A stretch of DNA of 64,000 bases from Rosistilla oblonga (lineage in GTDB: Bacteria > Planctomycetota > Planctomycetia > Pirellulales > Pirellulaceae). Where the stretch lies: the NCBI RefSeq assembly GCF_007751715.1, contig NZ_CP036292.1:2666001-2730000 (forward strand), written 5' to 3'. Made by a program: the position numbers and the translations under genes. Shown in pieces: positions 1 to 9,687 of the stretch. The notes below the pieces were generated by a model. That model was not told the origin of the DNA. It ran no database searches and worked only from the letters and a program-made list of their open reading frames with translations. Numbering within the stretch: the stretch's first letter is position 1; the number at the start of each line of letters is the position of its first letter.

Positions 1-3000
1 TTGTTGTGTCCCATCCCCTCATTCAAAACCGAATCCGCGGCATTGATATTCCCATCGCCGTTCGAATCGTAGGTCGCGAAGTCGACACCGTTTTTGTAAC
101 GCGAAGCAAAGCGTTCATCCGGAGCACTTGTGTACGGATTTGGATCCGAAGGATCGATCCAGCCAGGCGTCCCGGCTTGATCGGTTTCCTGTTGGTTCTT
201 CTCTTCACCGTTAAAGACCGTCAGATCCAACGGCATCCAATCGACAGTCATGTAGGGATTGGTCGTCGCGTTGTACGGCATGGTTGGATCAGCCAACCGT
301 TGCAGGTACGCGGTCTTGTAGTTCAACCGTGTTCCCGTCCTTTGACCATCGGTAAAATCGTTCGCCAGTGGCGCCCACGATCGCTCGTCAAACGGTTGGT
401 CGGGCAGACTGTTCGTTGGAGCTTCTTCATCGACATACGCGTCAAACGGATACGTATTGTCGGAACCTACCAGCCGATATTGTGGTTCGGGATAATAGGT
501 CGTCTCCCATGGACCGGGTTCGGAGATGTTGACTCCAATTCGCTCCGGCGCCGTCGTCGCGGCATTCGACCAAGTTGCGGGAACTGGCGCAGATGCAATG
601 ATTCCCACCACGTCGCGAATCTGTTCACTATAGATTGGCGTGATCATGGCCCCGGTGGTGTCGCGAGTTTCAATCGCGGTCGGGGTCAACGTGATCGATT
701 GAGGACTCGCATAGCTGCTGTAGTTCAAACCGACAGGCGTCGGAACGTTTTGAGCTCCGATGGCAGTAAACGTTCGAGAACCAATCACAGCATACTGTCC
801 TCCACCCAATAGAATCCCATCGGGCGAATAGCTCGTGTCGGCGTTAAAGCTGTAGAACACCTTGGGCGTGCCGCCAGCGGTTTTTGAATCGTCGGGAAGT
901 GTAACCGCAGTCGGGTCTTGCGATGTCATCCAGATTACGCGGTCGAACTTGAACGCGGGATCCTGCCGATACGGGAATGGAGAAGCGGCGTCGATTTTGG
1001 GAATAAACTGCTCTACGTCCGCAGCTCCCAAAAGGTCATTTGCCGACAACGCAGGATCTTGCAATCGCGTGACGGGGCTCAGTTGAGGATCGTTGTTATC
1101 CGCCGTTGGGTCCGAACTGTGGTTCGGGGTGATTCCAATTCGCCAAACGGGATTGTTGTCGGGCGCTTTGGCAGAAAGATTCAAATACCGCGTATCGGGA
1201 ACCGAGTCGGCATCGGTATCGACAGCAGTGTAGAGATCGCTCGGAGCGGCCCAAGGGTTGGCGGGATCTGAACTGGTGTCGAACTTCTGAGGCGAACGCG
1301 GGCAGAACAATTCCAGGACTGTGGTCCCTTGGGGAATTCGATATTGATCGACGTCATCATCGTTGTCGCCCCAGTCATCCGTAGCGGGATCGGGCAGACG
1401 CTTGCTCATGTCTCCCGAATCAAATTCCGAATCTTTAACTCGACGATCGTGGAAGTTGAGCGACTCGGTCAGCAACAATTCAGGTGCTTCCATGCCCCAC
1501 ACGACACCGCGTGGCGTGGGGGTTGTACCATCGGGCAACGTGTCGTTGGTCGTCGCTAGGTTGCCGTCGACATCCCATCCATCGTACGGATCGACGTCGT
1601 ATTCGAAGCCTGTCATGATGCTGTCGCCGTCGCGGAAGTCGACAACATTGACAGCCCATTGGGCCAATCGCCATGCGCGATATTCGGCTTCCGTCGCAGG
1701 ATGCCCCGTTGTGCTCGAACGGTAGTCAAAGGCGGTGTTCGCGGATTCATCGCGAGTGACAAACATCGCCAAGCAATACAGGTGACGCGCGAGAAGCGTA
1801 CGGCTATTGCGTGACACCTCTTCAGGAGTCAAATCGGCAGCCATCACACTGCCAGTCCCAGTTGTCCACTGCGTGTTGACGATCGATCCGGACGTCGCAT
1901 CGATCGCTGGATAAAACGATTCGATCGCGGCTAGAATCTCTTGCGGATCATCGACAACACCGTCGCCATCGGTATCGATACCATTGCCGATCGGACGATT
2001 CAAATTCAGTCGTTGTCCCAATCGCAACTCGGGAGCAATCACCGACCAGAATCGCATCTGTTCTTCATTCAGCGAACCTGAGGGGGTATGCCCCTTTTCC
2101 AGAATTCGCAAGAAGTGATTCGTCAACCAAGTGCTAGCGTTTTCGGTTGCCGAACTCCGCCATTCAGCCGGCATCGTGGTTGGTGGTAGTTCCAACGACT
2201 CGCTGCGGGTCGTGAACCCGCGACGCACGATATCCGCTCGGGTTGCCAAGTCGGTTTGGATGATCGACGTAAGGCGATCAGCGGCACTCTCGTCTCGATT
2301 CAGTACCACATCCAAATCGGCTTCGGAATAAGGAAGATCCAAATAGACTCGGTATCGCGAAGCCATCTCGTAGGGATCGTTTTGACGCTCATCCAACGTG
2401 CGAGAGTTGACTGGATACGCGGCGGAAACCGAAGACGGTTGCGTTACCGTCATCGAGAAGCCATCGAAAAGAGGTTGTCCAAAAATTCCGATCGCTACGC
2501 GACCACGGCCCCATACATCCAGGGGACTACCGTAGTGCGAAACACCAAAATGCGTTGTCGGGCGTCCTGTTTCGCGGAAGAATCCGGTCAGGTCGTTGTC
2601 TAACAGGTAGTTCTGCGTGGACACGCCCGATTGCCCAGGGACGAAGGTTCCGTGACTGTCATCGTAACGGTCCCAGGCCAATCGAACGCGCGAGTTCGGA
2701 AACGTTCCGACTTGAGTCGTTCCATTTGAGTAGCCAAGCGGGATTTCGGCAGGTCCATAACCAAAGCCCGACGGAACGTCGCCGACGGTTTGGGTCTCAG
2801 GAGTTGGGCTCGGGAACGCGCCCGACAGTCCCTGTGCAATGGCTCCCTCTACAACCTTGGATACGTCGGCGTATCGCCCAGCATGGTTGATATCGATTCG
2901 GCCACCAAGGTCTTCGATGCGCACGGCAACCATCGGTTTTACACGCGTCCCGTCGGGCATCGTTGCGGTTGGCAAGCCCCCGTCGATCCAAACGCTGTCG

Positions 3001-4418
3001 TTTATGCCGTCACCGTCGTTGTCGACATCCCATGGCCCAGCGACGAGAGCGGTCGCAAGGCTTTGAATATTCCCGGCAATCGTGGCGACCGATGCAGTGA
3101 AATCGATACCGTCTTTTAACACAGGGTCTCCGCCAGAAAAATTTTCATACCGATTGACGGAACCGTCGTTGTACGGCAGCGGACGCAGATTGCATTGAAC
3201 CAACATCCGATGGATCGTCTGCAACTGGGGTTTTGTGAGCGAGTTCAACGGTGCGTTGTAATAGTTCAACACATAGTTAATGATCGCGGGACGGACAAAC
3301 GATGGCGCGGGCAATTCGGTCGATGGCGCATCAACGGGGAAGTGTGCCAAAAACCAGTCGTTATAGTCGGGGACGTCAAAAGGTTCGTTAGCATCACCAA
3401 GCAGGTTTGGCGCGTTTGCCGTTGTGAGATAACTGCCGTAATTGCCCATTAACGCGACCGAGGCATCGGCACCAAATGTTGCGTTAAGGTTTCTCGCCGT
3501 CTGGTTCAGATTGTACGTGCCGCTGCGACTCATCCAGCCCATGCCAGGGCCGTTCAGCCGGGTTCCGTTGACGTAAAATTTGTAACCCACGTCATCGGAT
3601 CCGACGGCCGCAGCATAGTACGGCGAATCGGGACCGGCTCCCCAAGATTGATTGGCACCTTTGGAGTAGAACAATACTGCGGGGTGACTTTGAGTCGTAC
3701 TCGAGGGGAGATCGAGCCACTTGGAAAGCGTCTTGACTTCATCGTCAATGGTAATCAGGTTGTCGAGGTACGGTTCGACGTCGACAACAATGCGTCCGTT
3801 CAACCGGTATTCATCTTCGACGTCGTCTGTCCCTGCGCCAGCCACGCCTCTGTGATCGCCAAAGTACCGCACGATCAGCAACGGCAAACCCTCCAACGGG
3901 CCTTCCTCAAAAGTTAGCACGCGACCGTTAAAATGATCGTCGAGCGCAAAACGTGCTCCTAGGTACAAGCGAGTGGAGAAGCTGACGTACTTCTTTCCCA
4001 GGTGAGGCATGGGGCGGACTGCATCACGGCGCGCGGCTGACCAGCTGCCAAGACCAAAGGCCGATGGCTCCAAGCAACGAAGAACCGTAGTCTCAGGGAG
4101 TAAGTTGTTTGTCCAGTAAGAGTTGTTCTCCGGTGACAGCGCGCCGCGATAGCCATAATAGTCCCCCAACAAATCGTGTCCCCAGAACGCACTGCCGGGT
4201 GCAGCACTTCCCGCGAGCACTTGTTCGATCGTTCGTTCCCGGAAGACTTGCGGATCAAACGAACTCGACTCCCGACGTGCAATCGCTTCGGATGCATACC
4301 GTGATTGAGACGTAAACAGCAGGAACGTCATGGCTAGGATGCTGAATAACGCCAACATGCCCAACACAACCAACAGGATGATTCCTGAACGTTTCGAGGG
4401 TTGTACGATGCGAGTCAT
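1..4418 (-). CDS. Very large GspK/PilX-like pilus or secretion protein, 3' end outside the window
   Basis: An uninterrupted frame of 1472 codons begins at ATG 4418 and is still open at position 1, so the C-terminus is missing. The N-terminus is short and basic, then G-IILLVVLGMLALFSILA, the pattern of GspK/PilX minor pseudopilins, whose hydrophobic stretch follows a Gly and lacks the usual GFTLIE. A long soluble, Asp/Asn-rich part follows with several short DxDxDG-type runs (for example DTDGDGVVDD) that could bind calcium. GspK proteins are normally about 300-350 residues, so this is over four times larger. It lies 59 nt downstream of a GspI-like pseudopilin and is the last visible gene of the pseudopilin run, the usual place of gspK. 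The tip-capping role is inferred from order and N-terminus only. Confidence 0.8.
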   Translation of the reverse strand, partial: MTRIVQPSKRSGIILLVVLGMLALFSILAMTFLLFTSQSRYASEAIARRESSSFDPQVFRERTIEQVLAGSAAPGSAFWGHDLLGDYYGYRGALSPENNSYWTNNLLPETTVLRCLEPSAFGLGSWSAARRDAVRPMPHLGKKYVSFSTRLYLGARFALDDHFNGRVLTFEEGPLEGLPLLIVRYFGDHRGVAGAGTDDVEDEYRLNGRIVVDVEPYLDNLITIDDEVKTLSKWLDLPSSTTQSHPAVLFYSKGANQSWGAGPDSPYYAAAVGSDDVGYKFYVNGTRLNGPGMGWMSRSGTYNLNQTARNLNATFGADASVALMGNYGSYLTTANAPNLLGDANEPFDVPDYNDWFLAHFPVDAPSTELPAPSFVRPAIINYVLNYYNAPLNSLTKPQLQTIHRMLVQCNLRPLPYNDGSVNRYENFSGGDPVLKDGIDFTASVATIAGNIQSLATALVAGPWDVDNDGDGINDSVWIDGGLPTATMPDGTRVKPMVAVRIEDLGGRIDINHAGRYADVSKVVEGAIAQGLSGAFPSPTPETQTVGDVPSGFGYGPAEIPLGYSNGTTQVGTFPNSRVRLAWDRYDDSHGTFVPGQSGVSTQNYLLDNDLTGFFRETGRPTTHFGVSHYGSPLDVWGRGRVAIGIFGQPLFDGFSMTVTQPSSVSAAYPVNSRTLDERQNDPYEMASRYRVYLDLPYSEADLDVVLNRDESAADRLTSIIQTDLATRADIVRRGFTTRSESLELPPTTMPAEWRSSATENASTWLTNHFLRILEKGHTPSGSLNEEQMRFWSVIAPELRLGQRLNLNRPIGNGIDTDGDGVVDDPQEILAAIESFYPAIDATSGSIVNTQWTTGTGSVMAADLTPEEVSRNSRTLLARHLYCLAMFVTRDESANTAFDYRSSTTGHPATEAEYRAWRLAQWAVNVVDFRDGDSIMTGFEYDVDPYDGWDVDGNLATTNDTLPDGTTPTPRGVVWGMEAPELLLTESLNFHDRRVKDSEFDSGDMSKRLPDPATDDWGDNDDDVDQYRIPQGTTVLELFCPRSPQKFDTSSDPANPWAAPSDLYTAVDTDADSVPDTRYLNLSAKAPDNNPVWRIGITPNHSSDPTADNNDPQLSPVTRLQDPALSANDLLGAADVEQFIPKIDAASPFPYRQDPAFKFDRVIWMTSQDPTAVTLPDDSKTAGGTPKVFYSFNADTSYSPDGILLGGGQYAVIGSRTFTAIGAQNVPTPVGLNYSSYASPQSITLTPTAIETRDTTGAMITPIYSEQIRDVVGIIASAPVPATWSNAATTAPERIGVNISEPGPWETTYYPEPQYRLVGSDNTYPFDAYVDEEAPTNSLPDQPFDERSWAPLANDFTDGQRTGTRLNYKTAYLQRLADPTMPYNATTNPYMTVDWMPLDLTVFNGEEKNQQETDQAGTPGWIDPSDPNPYTSAPDERFASRYKNGVDFATYDSNGDGNINAADSVLNEGMGHN

Positions 4419-4477
4419 GGGAAGCCTCTGAACGGAAAGTTCACACGGAGAAAAGGAGACGAGCGGAGTTTGTGGGT

Positions 4478-5704
4478 TTACAGCGTGATTTCGATTTCTT
4501 TAACGGCGATCGCGTTTTCGACGATCGTCATCTGAGTCGGAAGTGACGTCATGTCGGCTTGCGGCCAATCGGGACCGACCAGCGAAACGGTTCGCTTCCA
4601 GCCTCCAGTGAAAGTTGTCGAAGGAGATGTCTCCGAAACGTTATTGACTTCATACCAAACGTGAACCGCCGGTTGGCCTGCACTGAAGTTGCGTTGCGAT
4701 AACATCACCCAATGCCCGGCCTTGATCGAATCGTTCATGTCGCTAGACGCTTCGATGGTAACCGAGCCGCCCAGACCTCCAACAAAGCCGATCCATCCCG
4801 TTACCAACGCAAGTCGTTCGTTGGTCGGGTTCGATTCGGCGTCCGCACTGACTGCGTAATTCAGCGGCGACGAGGAAGTGATTGGGTTGCTTGGGTGGGG
4901 AACAAAGACGCGATCGCGGATAATCACCACCGATAACTTCATCGCACCCGGTGCTATGATCGAATTCGACGGCGTCACCGTAGCGATCCATGAGTAATGT
5001 CCCTCGGACAACCGACGCACTGCGATGTTCGACGCGGCGCCAACCTGAGATGTATAAGCGAGCTGTTGCGGATAGAGTGTTGGATCATCAGGAAACTCCA
5101 TCGACAGCGAGTCGTCATTCTGAAACACGCTTTGGATCGCGCCGCCAATTCGACGCGAAAGATTAGGACTGCCCGTTATGATCTCGGGAAAAACTCTCCA
5201 TAACCGGGGGAACTGATTTGGATCACCCGTCGGCATCGCTGTAGCGTTGGGCGAAACGGCTGGCGAGTAATCAGAATCGTAGTACGGGAACACGCCCGCG
5301 TGGAAACCGTTGACACTACCGCTGGTATCGCGATAGGAGAGTGCATGGTTCAAAAACCATGGATCGATGCAAAACGATGGTGTGGTCCCAACCTGAAAAC
5401 CGGCTGCGGGGAAATTGCCGGGCTCTCGGCGCGGCCGATTCCGCAGGTAATCGGAACTTAGCCCAGTCGTTTCATCGTTTACAAAAACCAAATCTTTGGG
5501 TTCGAGGAACTTCGACGAATTGATCAATGCAACAGCATGCGATGCATAGACCGTGCCGATATCGTTCTCGAGCGTTTGACGAGCGTAGTTCGCAGCGACG
5601 GGGATTACCGAAGCGATTCCCAACAGGCCAATCAACATGACTCCCATTGCGAACATCACTTCGATCAGCGTAATGCCGTTGCGTTTCTGAGTGGATTTTG
5701 ACAT
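4478..5704 (-). CDS. GspI/PilV-like pseudopilin
   Basis: A 408-residue protein with a class III prepilin signal: MSKSTQKRNG followed by ITLIEVMFAMGVMLIGLLGI. Cleavage would be after Gly10, with Glu5 of the mature protein present. The methionine-rich hydrophobic helix and the LIEVMFAM sequence resemble GspI and PilV minor pilins. The 350-residue soluble part is far longer than in GspI (about 120) and I recognise no domain in it. It follows the GspH-like gene by 15 nt and precedes the GspK-like gene, which matches the H-I-J-K order of minor pseudopilins. It would be processed by a prepilin peptidase encoded elsewhere and placed in the tip of a short periplasmic pseudopilus. Confidence 0.82.
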   Translation of the reverse strand: MSKSTQKRNGITLIEVMFAMGVMLIGLLGIASVIPVAANYARQTLENDIGTVYASHAVALINSSKFLEPKDLVFVNDETTGLSSDYLRNRPRREPGNFPAAGFQVGTTPSFCIDPWFLNHALSYRDTSGSVNGFHAGVFPYYDSDYSPAVSPNATAMPTGDPNQFPRLWRVFPEIITGSPNLSRRIGGAIQSVFQNDDSLSMEFPDDPTLYPQQLAYTSQVGAASNIAVRRLSEGHYSWIATVTPSNSIIAPGAMKLSVVIIRDRVFVPHPSNPITSSSPLNYAVSADAESNPTNERLALVTGWIGFVGGLGGSVTIEASSDMNDSIKAGHWVMLSQRNFSAGQPAVHVWYEVNNVSETSPSTTFTGGWKRTVSLVGPDWPQADMTSLPTQMTIVENAIAVKEIEITL

Positions 5705-5719
5705 AGGGCTTATCCGTGA

Positions 5720-6994
5720 TTAGATCTTTTCTCGCGACACGTGCATCAGGGCTGAAATGCCGTTGTGCATTTCAGCTGGCGTTTTTTCAGCTGCCTGCAG
5801 GCCGCTGTCTCGCACGCTGGCGATCGGATTAGGAGTCTGAGTGGTCACTTCTCCAGAAACACCATTGATCACAACCCAGACCGATTGCAGATCGAAGGCT
5901 GTGGCTTGTTCCTTGGAACTAAGCGACATCGGGTCGGCGACGTCGGTCAAACCTTCTCGCCCGACCATCAGGTAGATATCGGAGTTCACCAGGTGATGCT
6001 GCATTCGGATAGCTTTCGAGCCTGGAGCCCCATATAACTCGCCATAGATCACCGAATAAACCGTTCCGTTAGGGGCAAACAGAATGTAGATGTCGCCGTA
6101 CGGATAAGTCCGAGCGGACGCCACTACCGGAGAAGTCCCCGCCGTGTCGTACGCTGCAGTGGATGTTGCACCGCGAGCGAGATCGTATTGGTGTTCGATT
6201 TCCATCGGTGAAAACTGACATGCCGCGAGTCGTTGATGGCTTCCGAACGGAGTGCCGTAGTCCTTCACGGAGGCATCGCCGCGACGATATCCCGAAAAGG
6301 CGAGATCGATCATCGTTCCGGTCTGCAAGTACAACGGCAACGATGCCGTCTCGCGAAATCGAGAGATCGAATAACCTCGGGTTGCACTGCTGCCAGCACC
6401 CACCGCTACGTCCGAGACGACCGATGGATCGACAGGTTCGATCAGTAGGCTTACCAAATTAGGTGGTGTCGATGTGTCGTAAGTCACCTGACGGATTTGA
6501 AAGTTGACGTCGGAGTCGTCGAACTGAATCGTATCGCCAACGACAACAAAACCAGGAGGCGGCGTTCGAATGACGTCGTTGCCGTAGACCGGATTCCCAC
6601 CATTGGTATTGGGAAACTGCACGATCCGAATCGAGGCATCATAAGTACCCGGAGGCGTGATAAGTGCAAAGGCATCGGATTCGTCACCCGAGTAAGACGA
6701 TGCCAACCGACAGTATCGCAACTCGATACTGCGGGCACTTTCGAATCCGCTGGTCCCAGATCGCTTGATCACGACTCCGTAGGGCTTGCCGGTGTTCACG
6801 GCACGCGCTCGCGCGGTGTCGAGATAAGAACGAACCAGCGACGCGGTGCGGGTAGCTTTCTGATCGCGAAGCTGGTCGCGGACCGTCGGCAAAGCGATCG
6901 CTGTCACCAAGGTGATGATCGACACAACGATCAACAGCTCGACCAGCGTAAAGCCGATTCGGAAACTTCGTCTTTGTTGTTGCATCTGAGACAT
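5720..6994 (-). CDS. GspH-like pseudopilin
   Basis: A 424-residue protein starting MSQMQQQRRSFRIG with a cleavable prepilin leader, then FTLVELLIVVSIITLVTAIA, a textbook N-methylation helix with Glu at position 5. The next segment (residues about 40-75, LRDQKATRTASLVRSYLDTA) and the text around GKPYGVVIKRSG resemble GspH/FimT pseudopilins, where a long helix leads into a beta domain. The C-terminal 250 residues are an extension of unknown function. The start lies 3 nt after the stop of the preceding pseudopilin, so the two are almost certainly cotranscribed and translationally coupled. Confidence 0.84.
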   Translation of the reverse strand: MSQMQQQRRSFRIGFTLVELLIVVSIITLVTAIALPTVRDQLRDQKATRTASLVRSYLDTARARAVNTGKPYGVVIKRSGTSGFESARSIELRYCRLASSYSGDESDAFALITPPGTYDASIRIVQFPNTNGGNPVYGNDVIRTPPPGFVVVGDTIQFDDSDVNFQIRQVTYDTSTPPNLVSLLIEPVDPSVVSDVAVGAGSSATRGYSISRFRETASLPLYLQTGTMIDLAFSGYRRGDASVKDYGTPFGSHQRLAACQFSPMEIEHQYDLARGATSTAAYDTAGTSPVVASARTYPYGDIYILFAPNGTVYSVIYGELYGAPGSKAIRMQHHLVNSDIYLMVGREGLTDVADPMSLSSKEQATAFDLQSVWVVINGVSGEVTTQTPNPIASVRDSGLQAAEKTPAEMHNGISALMHVSREKI

Positions 6995-6997
6995 CGC

Positions 6998-8140
6998 CTA
7001 AAGCTCCGAACTGATGATGTTGTCAACCGCAGCGTCGTATCCGTCGCCATCCAGATCCGCCCTTGAACCAACGCCCTCGAAACCACCCTTCGTGTAATCG
7101 TTGTCCGCGTCCGCTAAATCTGTGTTGACGTAATAAGGATCAATCTCGTTCAGGCCACCAAAAACGATGCGAAACTGTGCGCCGACATAACTAATTTCCA
7201 CTGTAGAATTAGGGTCTGTTCCGTTAAGGAAACGGGTGTCGAACTCACCATCAGGTCCTGCCGACACGACTAGTGGTTGAAGATTAAACGGATCGGGAAA
7301 GCTAGTGTCACGATAACGCAAGCTTCCATTGAGCAAATCGAAACCGTCTGGACCAAAGTCTGTGACGGGATCGGTCTCACTGATGCCAACCCAATAACCA
7401 GCTGGCCAACGCGCCCAGGCGATTGGAGTCCCCCAAGGGTCGACGATCTCGGGCATGCTGTCACCATCGGTATCGGCGATCTCCGAGGGACGAAACGCAT
7501 CGAGCGCAGGGCGACCGGCAAAGTTCATCGCCGAAAGGATCAGATACAAACACTCAGCCGACTGATGTTCGCGAGTCCAAAGATCGTTATCGCTGGACGA
7601 TGGTGGCAGCGAATCAACGCCCCCTGGAAACACATCGGCGTAGGTCGCCGACGCGGGAAGTTTCCCCAACGCGACGTACGTCTGTACGACTCGTTCTCGG
7701 TAGATATCGAACAAGGGGACTGTTACTGAATCTGCCGTTGCGGCTGCATAGGTTCCCGGGGCCGTCCGAACGGCGGTTACCCAGGTTTGGGCTGGACTTG
7801 CCAAGTCGGTTATCCGGTCAGGCATCTCAATACGCATTCGATCGCGTAACAATGCTAAACGGACGCGTGCTCTCTCCCTAGATGCTTGTCTTTGCTTCGT
7901 GCCACCAATGGATACCGGCATTTGCATGACCATGTAGTCATCCCAGCGATGCAACAGAATCTCGCGAATCTTGGCGACTTGCAATTTCGCGCGGGCACGT
8001 CGAGCGTCGCCTTGAGCACTGCTGAGTGCCATGCCGACCATCGACGCCATCACGCCGATCAACGCCATCGCAACCAACAACTCCACGATCGTGAAGCCTC
8101 GCCGTTGGCGTTCAGCTGTGATTTGGGTGCGAACTAACAT
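6998..8140 (-). CDS. Prepilin-type pseudopilin (GspJ/GspH-like)
   Basis: I place the start at ATG 8140, giving 380 residues. A GGAG lies just upstream, and the longer frame back to 8239 would overlap the preceding gene. The protein begins MLVRTQITAERQRRG, cleavage site G, then FTIVELLVAMALIGVMASMV, with Glu5 present. A long basic helix follows (QGDARRARAKLQVAKIREIL). The remaining 300 residues contain Asp-rich short loops near the C-terminus (DLADADNDYTKG, DLDGDGYDAAVDN) that could bind calcium, as major pseudopilins do. It starts 4 nt after the GspG-like stop. Assignment to J rather than another minor class is uncertain. Confidence 0.82.
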   Translation of the reverse strand: MLVRTQITAERQRRGFTIVELLVAMALIGVMASMVGMALSSAQGDARRARAKLQVAKIREILLHRWDDYMVMQMPVSIGGTKQRQASRERARVRLALLRDRMRIEMPDRITDLASPAQTWVTAVRTAPGTYAAATADSVTVPLFDIYRERVVQTYVALGKLPASATYADVFPGGVDSLPPSSSDNDLWTREHQSAECLYLILSAMNFAGRPALDAFRPSEIADTDGDSMPEIVDPWGTPIAWARWPAGYWVGISETDPVTDFGPDGFDLLNGSLRYRDTSFPDPFNLQPLVVSAGPDGEFDTRFLNGTDPNSTVEISYVGAQFRIVFGGLNEIDPYYVNTDLADADNDYTKGGFEGVGSRADLDGDGYDAAVDNIISSEL

Positions 8141-8144
8141 GGGA

Positions 8145-9284
8145 CTACTCCAGATCCGATTCGAGGGTCGTCGATGAGAAGTTCGTGACGTTGTCTTCCT
8201 GGAAATTCGCTGGGTCTGGCGTGTAGAGGTAGTTGCCAACTCCAGTGACTAAACCCGTGTTCAAGTTGAATCCCGTTCCGGCAGGGAAGATGTAGGCCAT
8301 CGCCGCTGCGCCGGGGTCACCACCGTAGTGTTCGTCCTGCCCGCCGCTGACGATCTGGAAGCTGTCTCGGTTGACAAAAAACAGTCCATCGTCGGGGATG
8401 GAACTCGTCGTGCCGGTGTTCACCAACAACGACTTGTAAGGCTTAGCAACACCAACCGAAGCGGCAGTAGGCTGGTAGGCATTCACTACACGTGAGGTTG
8501 TACCGAGACTGTAAGTGCGCGAATCGAAGTAGACGAAAGGCAACGAACCATCGTTGTTCTTGCGGCGATAGACAGGGAAGAGATCGGCAACCACACCCGA
8601 CGGTGCAGCCGCTGTGGCATTTGGAGCAACTGTTGCCCCGAGAGCCGCCGTGGAGGTGTTCCAGTAGATCCCTTCGTCGGTCGAATAACCGAGCACGCCA
8701 TTGAGGCCCATCGTTAGCCGCACTTCATCAAACTCGAACAGTCGGTTGTCTCGCGATGTGTTGTAGTGGTAAGAATCCAAGTCATCGACGCTGCCAGTGC
8801 CAACATAGACGAATGGACCACCGCTTCCCGAAAAAGGAAACCTTGGATCGCTGCTAAAGCCACCCAATGCAAAGACAAGCGCTTCGGCGCGATCGACGCC
8901 ATTGATTTGGAAAGTCGTGGAATCGGTCGGATCGACAAAACAAGCTTTCGCTAACAGCCCCATATCACGCGTGGAGATCTTTGGAAACGCTGTGCGATAG
9001 TGTCGTTGCACAACGGACCAATCCGAGAAGTCCGGCGGGTAATCGCCGTATTTGTCACGGTAGGCTTCCAATGCGAGTTCGATGTTGGTCAGTTCCACTT
9101 TCAGAGCGCTGTCAACAATCCGGCGCCGAGCCGACATCACTCCCGCGGTCACCAAACTCGTCAAGATGCCGATGATGATCACGACCACTAACAGTTCGAT
9201 CAGCGTGAACGCTGCTCGGGTGATTCGGGTTCTGGGGCGGAGGGGCTGGGACATGCGTTTTACCTGTGCCTGTTGCGTTTGCAT
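8145..9284 (-). CDS. gspG: GspG-like major pseudopilin
   Basis: A 379-residue protein if started at ATG 9284, which has GAGGA nine bases upstream. A longer frame to 9347 exists but has no better site. Residues about 25-45 hold the prepilin motif AAFTLIELLVVVIIIGILTS. Here the residue before Phe is Ala instead of Gly, a less common cleavage context. The segment ELTNIELALEAYRDKYGDYP matches the GspG signature LxxYxxDxGxYP. GspG is the main subunit of the type II secretion pseudopilus, but typical members are about 140 residues, so this one carries a large extra C-terminal part. It heads the four-pseudopilin operon and lies 403 nt downstream of gspF. Confidence 0.84.
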   Translation of the reverse strand: MQTQQAQVKRMSQPLRPRTRITRAAFTLIELLVVVIIIGILTSLVTAGVMSARRRIVDSALKVELTNIELALEAYRDKYGDYPPDFSDWSVVQRHYRTAFPKISTRDMGLLAKACFVDPTDSTTFQINGVDRAEALVFALGGFSSDPRFPFSGSGGPFVYVGTGSVDDLDSYHYNTSRDNRLFEFDEVRLTMGLNGVLGYSTDEGIYWNTSTAALGATVAPNATAAAPSGVVADLFPVYRRKNNDGSLPFVYFDSRTYSLGTTSRVVNAYQPTAASVGVAKPYKSLLVNTGTTSSIPDDGLFFVNRDSFQIVSGGQDEHYGGDPGAAAMAYIFPAGTGFNLNTGLVTGVGNYLYTPDPANFQEDNVTNFSSTTLESDLE

Positions 9285-9687
9285 CACTCTTTTTCCTCGT
9301 GCGGCCTCGGGTACGGTCCGTCGGTGTAAAGCAGCGGTTGTGGCCATCGATTAGGGCCGCTGCTGGTGTCCAAGCCTCTTGGAGGAGTTGTTTTTTCAAA
9401 CCACTCCCCCGTCGGCTCTAACCACTCTCGTTTTTGACTTGTTCCTTCGCGACCGCGCACTGCGACCGGTCTTCCGTCTGCCGCGATGTCTCCACGCCCT
9501 CGCGATCATGCGAGGTGGCAACACTGGCGGTCGATGCGACCGACGGTGTCGGTCAGCGTTTGTGTGTGTTTTTTTTGGGGGGGGCAATCGAGCGGAGTCG
9601 ATTGGCCACCGTTTGTGTATTGTCTGGCTCTTCCATCGACCACCGTTTTTCGCGGTGGCCGATGGTTTGCGTCTTTGGCGTTGATTA
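9285..9687 (-). other. Gap between gspF and gspG with hairpin and T8G8 tract
   Basis: No credible gene is present in these 403 bases. On the minus strand, soon after the gspF stop, an inverted repeat (ggccaccg / cggtggtc, roughly 9640-9665) could form a hairpin but has no U-tract. On the plus strand, eight T are followed directly by eight G at 9569-9584, preceded by alternating GT. The stretch just upstream of 9284 carries the Shine-Dalgarno sequence of the GspG-like gene and probably its promoter, which I cannot pin down. Confidence 0.5.
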
